Shown here: in pieces, positions 58,614-64,000 of the stretch
How the letters are laid out: each line of letters starts with the position of its first letter
Numbering within the stretch: the stretch's first letter is position 1
NCBI GenBank assembly: GCA_043228905.1
Contig: JBHGNT010000017.1
Coordinates: 18,786,001 to 18,850,000, forward strand
DNA length: 64,000 nt
Source of the DNA: Azolla caroliniana
Taxonomy: Eukaryota > Polypodiophyta
Direction of reading: 5' to 3'
Translations under genes and position numbers: made by a program
The notes under the pieces: model-generated
Databases searched by the model: none
Told to the model about the DNA's origin: nothing
Seen by the model: the letters and a program-made list of their open reading frames with translations, nothing else

Positions 58614-61600
58614 ATGTCATCAACATCCGGCTCATCAGAAATGAGTCTAAGGAAGTTTGATGGATCGAACTTCAACTTCTGGAAGAAGCAAATGCATGAC
58701 TATTTAATAGTCAAGGGACAAATTGACCCCATTGAGAATGAAGACCCTCCAGAAGAATACAAGTTGCTTGAATGGGAAAAGCTCGACAGAATCGTTCGAG
58801 CCACCATTCGAATGCACCTATCGGAGTCGGTGTACTTCACAGTGCAATCGTGCTCGACTGCCTTCCAAATGTGGAAGACACTTTCGAACACTTATGAAAA
58901 GAAGGTCGTCGTCACCAAGATATACCTGATTCAACGCCTTTATAACATTCAGATGAAAGAGTTCGGCTTGGTCCAAGCACACCTTAACGAGTACGAAAGC
59001 TTAAGCTCCCAAATTGCAGCCTAAGGGACGACTATCGAGGATGAACTAAAAGCAATGCTGCTTATGAGCAGTCTCCCTCCTTCTTGGGAAACTTTCGTTA
59101 CAACCATGTGCAATGCGTCGACAACTGCCGTCAAGTACTCCTCAATCACGAATGTAATTCTAACTGAAGCATCTCGGAGAAAATCGTTTGCAAATGATTA
59201 AGCCAACAATGCCTATGTAGTACAAGGTTCGACTGACCGATCGAATAGCCGTGGAAGAGGTTCTTCACGGTAGTCGAACAATCAACGAAGTCGGAGCAAG
59301 TCCTAGGATAATTGAGTCTGCAACTACTGCAAGAAACCCGAACACATCAAAGCCAATTGCCGTGCACTCAAGGCAAAAAACGATAAGGCTCAACAAGCCG
59401 ATCAGAAGAGTGGTCGACACGAGGAGATCAACTACGTCGGCTCTACAACCAAAGTATTATCAAACGACCCGAACATACTATCAATTGAGAAGCCAATCAA
59501 ACCAGAAGTTCTGCTCACGATAGAAGAATTGAGCACATGGCTTTTAGATTCAGGTGCGTCCTTTCATGTGACTCCTCATCGATCCCAATTCTGGCAATAC
59601 ACGGCCTGACATTCTGACTTAGTTCAAGTTGGAAGTTTGCAACAATGCGACATAATTGGAATTGGCACGGTAGAGTTCAACCTTGCGGGTGGCTCTACAT
59701 TAGTACTATGCAATGTCCGACATGTACCTAAGCTCTCCAGACCACTGATCTCAATCGAAAAATTGGATGAAGAAGATATTTGTGCTGGCTTCTCATGAGG
59801 AGGGTGGACACTCCACAGGGGGAACCTCTTGCTTGCTCGAGGGCCGAAGATACACTTATTGTATCCTTTGCACTTCACACTTAGAGAGGGTGACCTGTTT
59901 CTAGTTGACATCCCCGAGTCATCACTATGGCATGGACGACTCAGACACCTCAACAAGACCAGCATCACACACTTATCTAGAGCCGGATACATCCCCAAAC
60001 TCTCCTTCTCAGATCATCAGTTCTGCAAGCATTGTCAATACGGCAAACAAACAGCCATGACACACCCGTCATCCACCCCGAGAAAATCGAGTCCACTCGA
60101 TTTGGTCCACTCATACGTCTGTGGTCCTATGCCACATTAGTCTCTTGACGGCGCTTTGTACTTTGTCAAGTTCATTGACGACTCAACTCGGAAGGTGTCG
60201 GTTTATCCGATCAAAAAAACCAAAGATCGAGTGTTCTCGATCTTCTCTGATTGGCTCGCTATGGTTGAGAATTGTTAAGAATTAGGTAATTAACTACGGG
60301 TTAACTAGTACCTAATTATGTGATTAAGCTAAGAGGAAGATTATGTGATATGTGTGTGTATGTGTGTGAGAGGAAGAGAGAGAGGAAGATACACTTATGA
60401 ACAACACAAGATGGGGGATGATAAATTCTATATTAAATTAGCAATATCATCATCAAATACAAAAATACCCACAATGAGGTATATATACATCTCATGTGCA
60501 AAGGTGCACATGTGTGAGTAGAATATAGGTACTAAGGTGTAAGTCCTATATTAAATGTACTTAGGAGTTGAGGATCTAGAATATTCCACTTAAGTACAAG
60601 GTCCTATTTAAGGCGTTATAATCAACACTCCTAACTAGATTCTATTTAGGTAACTACAAAGTTATATGGTTGACTAAATAACTAAACTAAGTTGAGCTTG
60701 ATCTCTCAACAAGAACCAGTCTGGCCGAAAACTGAAGTGTGTTCGAACTGATAACAGGGGAGAGTTCAAATAAGAGGAATTCGTTAGATTTTGCCGACAA
60801 CGAGGCATAAGACGTGAATTTACGGCACCCCTCAATCCGGAGCAAAATGGAGTTGCCAAGCAAATGAATCAGACAATTCAAGAAAGGATAGTTTCCATGC
60901 TCCAACACTCTGAATTGTCGAATGGCTTCTAGGTACAGGCCCTACTTACAACAGTACACATAATCAATATGTCGCCGAGTAGGCCTCACGGACTTCGGAT
61001 CCCTCAGGAATTATGAACCGGTAGTAAGCCGAATTACGACAAGCTTAGGATTTTCGGATGCGAGGCGTACGCCCTCATCCCGAAAGATGATCACCGCAAA
61101 CTTGCACCAAGGTCCAAGAAATGTATTTTCCTCGATTATGGACCCGATGGCGAAATTAGTCGAGCATAGACAAATTGTTTGAAGTTCGGACATCGTGTTC
61201 AACGAGTCAACCATGCATCAATTAGTCGAAAAACCGATTGAAGTCCGAAGGGTAATTTTCTCCGATGTGCCAACCCTTCACGAAGGCCCAACTCACAACA
61301 TGTGGTCAGCTTCACGGGTAGCTTAAACCTCTAACACTGACTCGGCAATGTCAGACACCACATCCAAATGACTCGGCTTTGGACCATCCGACCACAACAC
61401 TTGATGCGACCAGTCCAATCATACCTCAATGATCCGAGAGACTGTCGCAACCCCCGGAGACATACTCTCATGGTATCTTCTTTATGGACGTCGGAGAACC
61501 GATGTCATATGAAGAAGCGTCGGCATCAGCCGACTCGGCCACCTGGCATCTGGCAATGGAATCCGAAATGAACTCCATTCATGCATACAACACATGGGGC

Positions 61601-63063
61601 TTGGTCGAATTACCGATGAATCAACATTATCTTCCGTGTAAGTGGGTCTATCGAGTTAAGGAGACGTCTGATTCGGCCACCTCAAAATTCAAGGCCAGAT
61701 TACTAGCAAAGGGTTTTCAATAGGAATATGGCGTCGACTTCAACGAAATTTTTTCACTAGTGGTGAAAATGACCACCCTTCGCTTTATGCTCGGCGTAGT
61801 GGCAGCCGAGATTTGGAGCTGATTCATCTAGATGTCAAAACGGCTTTCCTGCATGGTGATCTTGAGGAGGAAATTTATATGGAGCGGCCGAAAGGCTTCG
61901 TGGTATCTGGCCAAGAACATCTAGTTTGCCGACTCAGGAAGAGTCTTTACGGCCTGAAATAGACACCGCAACAGTGGTACAAGAAGTTCGATGACTTCAT
62001 CCAATCGATCGGCTTCTCAAAGAGCGATGAGGACCACTGTCTCTTCACGAAAACACCTCGGGATGGATCACCCATCTTCCTCATCATCTACGTGAGCGAC
62101 ATGCTCATCTCAAGTCACCATGCCGGAGAACTCATCGAACTTGTTCAAAAACTGCAATTGAAGTTTTCCATGAAGGACCTTGGTCCGACTCAACACATTC
62201 TTGGCATGAAAATAAGTCGGAATCGAAATCGAAGACAATTGTTTCTGTTTCAATCCGACTATATTGGATGTGTCTTGGAATGCTTCAACATGCAATCGGC
62301 AAAATCTGCTTCAACCCTGCTCCCTATTAGTATTTGACTGTCTCAGCGAGACTACCCCGCATCCAGTACAGAGGGGGAGATTATGAAGTTGGTACCGTAT
62401 GCACCAGTAGTAGGCTCCTTGATGTACGCGATGGTTGCAACATGGCCTAACATTGCTCACGCCGTTGGAGTTGTCAGCAGATTTATGCACAATCCTGGCC
62501 GATCGCATTGGAACGCAGTCAAGCATGTGTTCAAATATCTGGTGGGCACAAAAGACCTTGGTATTTTATTCGGCCCAAACGACATCTCAGGCGTAGTCAG
62601 ATACACCGACTCGGACTTTGCAGGTTGCATAGACAGCCATAGATCAACAACCAGATATTGTTTTAAACTTGGAAATGGAGTGATCTCATGGAAATTGAAA
62701 CTTCAGGAGTGCACCGCCACATCTACGATAGAGGCCGAATACGTAACCGCATCTGATGTGGCAAACGAGGCCCTATGGCATAGTCAGTTGGCCTACACAT
62801 TTTGATAAGCTGAAATCGGCTCGGCTCCAATTGTTTAGAGTGAAAGTCATGGTGTTGTTACGCTGTCGAAAAATCCGGTTCATCACAACGCCTCTAAGCA
62901 TATTGATGTTCGATATCATTTCGTTTGGGACTGTGTCATTTTAGGGAAAATCGGCCTTGAGAAGGTACCTACAACCGATAACGTTGCAGATGTAATGACC
63001 AAGTGTCTCTTAGTGGATCGATCTCGATGCCTTTGGCATCGAATGGACGTAATGAAGAATTAG
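58614..63063 (+). pseudogene. Copia A2 gag-pol polyprotein, disabled and split
   Basis: Gag starts at 58614 (MSSTSGSSEMSLRKFDGSNF) and reaches a TAA at 59022. Downstream blocks match A1: zinc knuckle CNYCKKPEHIKANC (Gly changed to Glu), protease LLDSGASFH, and integrase to about 60272, where S2 is inserted. Integrase resumes at 60717, then RT (61540-62340) and RNase H/C terminus to a TAG at 63061. The RT active site is YVSD instead of YVDD. A frameshift near 61800 and at least ten stops are present, many of them consistent with C-to-T or G-to-A changes. It is non-functional. Confidence 0.9.
60273..60711. mobile_element. S2: 439-bp LTR-like insert (solo LTR or small LTR element) in copia A2 integrase
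   Basis: It has TG...CA ends (TGTTAAGAATTAGG...ATCTCTCAACA) and target duplication AGAAT/AGAAC (60268-60272 and 60712-60716). Removing it and one duplication copy restores the integrase frame seen in A1. It contains a GTGTGTATGTGTGTGAGAGG stretch at about 60352-60371. The same arrangement occurs in the LTR of copia E (48971-49003), which also shares the ends TGTTRRGAATTA and CTCAACA, so it probably belongs to a related copia family. It has no coding sequence. Confidence 0.82.
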
Positions 63064-63281
63064 TCCGATTAAATCGGACACCCAGGATGTTCCTTGGACA
63101 ATAGACTTGGATAGTTCGAACTTAGGCTTTAGTCTCTCTGAACTTAGCCAATCCTGCCTTCTGCTCTTCGGAGTTCACCGATTCAAACGAATTCTCGATT
63201 ATTTAGAAACCTTATATCAATTTGTATTGTACATTCATTTCAATTTACAAATTTCAGATGTATACGCCCATTATAGGGGAG

Positions 63282-63614
63282 TGTTGAATACGGGCTTCTA
63301 ATGGACGTATTCACACCATCTCCTTTGTACACACTAGGCTTAGGCTACTTAAGTAAATAGTGAGAAGGGCAATTGCCCTAAGTCAGTAAGTAGATAAACT
63401 GACTTTGTAACCTAGTTATACAGGGGTTGTTCCTTGTGGCTATTGCAATATATTGCGACATGTGCCTAACTGTTTCTCTCTCTCTAATGCACAAATTGCA
63501 TTCCTGTTTTTCTGTCTATGTTGCCATCAATCCATTATGATCTTGTATCTACTTATGATCTTCCACTAGAGGACTATTGATCTTGTTTTGCATTAGATGA
63601 TGGTGCTCCCAACA
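63282..63614 (+). repeat. Copia A2 3' LTR
   Basis: It keeps the original TG start. GGGCAATTGCCC (63367-63378) is a perfect palindrome here. The TATA palindrome (63385-63404) has decayed in its left arm and loop (AGTAAGT, AGATAA). Confidence 0.92.
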
Positions 63615-64000
63615 TCTCGGTCATAGTACAACCCTTGATTGAGCTTACTCGTAAAGGGATGGCGTTTCAATGGACTCCATCTACTCACCACACTTTCGAC
63701 CTACTCAAGGAATTTTTTACAAATGCTCTAGTCCTCCTTCACGTCGACCCCACTAAGCCTTTTCAAGTTGAAACAGATGTATCTAACTTTGCCATTGGTG
63801 CCATCTTATCCCAAACAGATAATGATGGCATCCTACGTTTGGTGGTGAACTACTCCTGAAAATTCACAGCTCCAGAAATCAACTACCCCATCTACGACAA
63901 GGAGCTTGCTATGATAGTTGTAGCTTTCACAGAGTTGAGACCTTACTTGGTTGGGGTGCAACATCGGGTTCGGGTAATAACCAATCATAAACATTTATTG
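63615..64000 (+). mobile_element. Gypsy G, second part: RT end and RNase H, runs off the window
   Basis: It continues the frame broken at 52372: VIVQPLIELTRKGMAFQW, then RNase H with FQVETDVSNFAIGAILSQ and IYDKELAMIVVAF, with one stop at about 63857. Integrase and the 3' LTR must lie beyond the window, if present. Confidence 0.88.

Larger units (their letters stand above)
52373..63614 (+). mobile_element. Copia A2: Ty1/copia element inserted in gypsy G, itself split by copia B and S2
   Basis: 5' LTR 52373-52709 (its terminal TG mutated to TA) and 3' LTR 63282-63614 (TGTTGAATAC...CCCAACA). Target duplication TCTCC/TCTCG (52368-52372 and 63615-63619), with one mismatch. The initiator-Met primer site TGGTATCAGAGC is exact at 52712-52723. 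A purine tract TATAGGGGAG precedes the 3' LTR. The RT frame of gypsy G resumes directly after the insertion. Without B and S2 the element would be about 5.4 kb, close to A1 (5.6 kb). It is the same family as A1 with related LTRs, and has many stops. Confidence 0.94.

Overview
This is nuclear DNA from a flowering plant. The genes have many short introns, AT-rich introns and typical plant families (class III peroxidase, HD2-type histone deacetylase, plastid-targeted FKBP, GH17 beta-1,3-glucanase with an X8 domain). The spaces between them are filled with Ty1/copia, Ty3/gypsy and LINE retroelements. I cannot name the species. Nothing prokaryotic, organellar or CRISPR-like was seen, and no complete tRNA or rRNA gene was recognised.

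Layout. The window opens with the last two exons of a class III peroxidase (1-726). From about 3.0 to 21.9 kb is a retroelement block: copia A1 (3029-8620, + strand), copia C (8637-14010, - strand, starting 16 bp after A1), and an old LINE-like coding relic split by gypsy D (14952-20551, - strand). One LTR of D is itself split by solo LTR S1. All of these insertions have target-site duplications that can be read directly.

From 23 to 44 kb is a gene island: an HD2-type histone deacetylase (+, 11 exons, with one apparent U12-type AT-AC intron), an FKBP17-like thylakoid-lumen immunophilin (+), a zinc-type medium-chain alcohol dehydrogenase (+, 6 exons), an LTV1-like ribosome-biogenesis factor (-, 4 exons) and a GH17-X8 beta-1,3-glucanase (+, 2 exons). 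These genes share no obvious pathway; they are ordinary independent neighbours.

From 46.3 kb to the end is a second retroelement block: a 5'-truncated LINE (-), then a nest in which copia E (-) appears to be split by gypsy G (+), G is split by copia A2 (+), and A2 is split both by copia B (-) and by LTR-like insert S2. B is the youngest: its LTRs appear to differ by one substitution plus a CT-repeat length change, and its 1361-codon polyprotein frame has one stop codon.

I did not find a new multi-gene system. The observations most worth following are the TATA-centred palindrome present in several copia LTR families, with compensatory base changes between A1 and A2, the AT-AC intron in the HD2 gene, and the fully resolvable insertion history of the nests.
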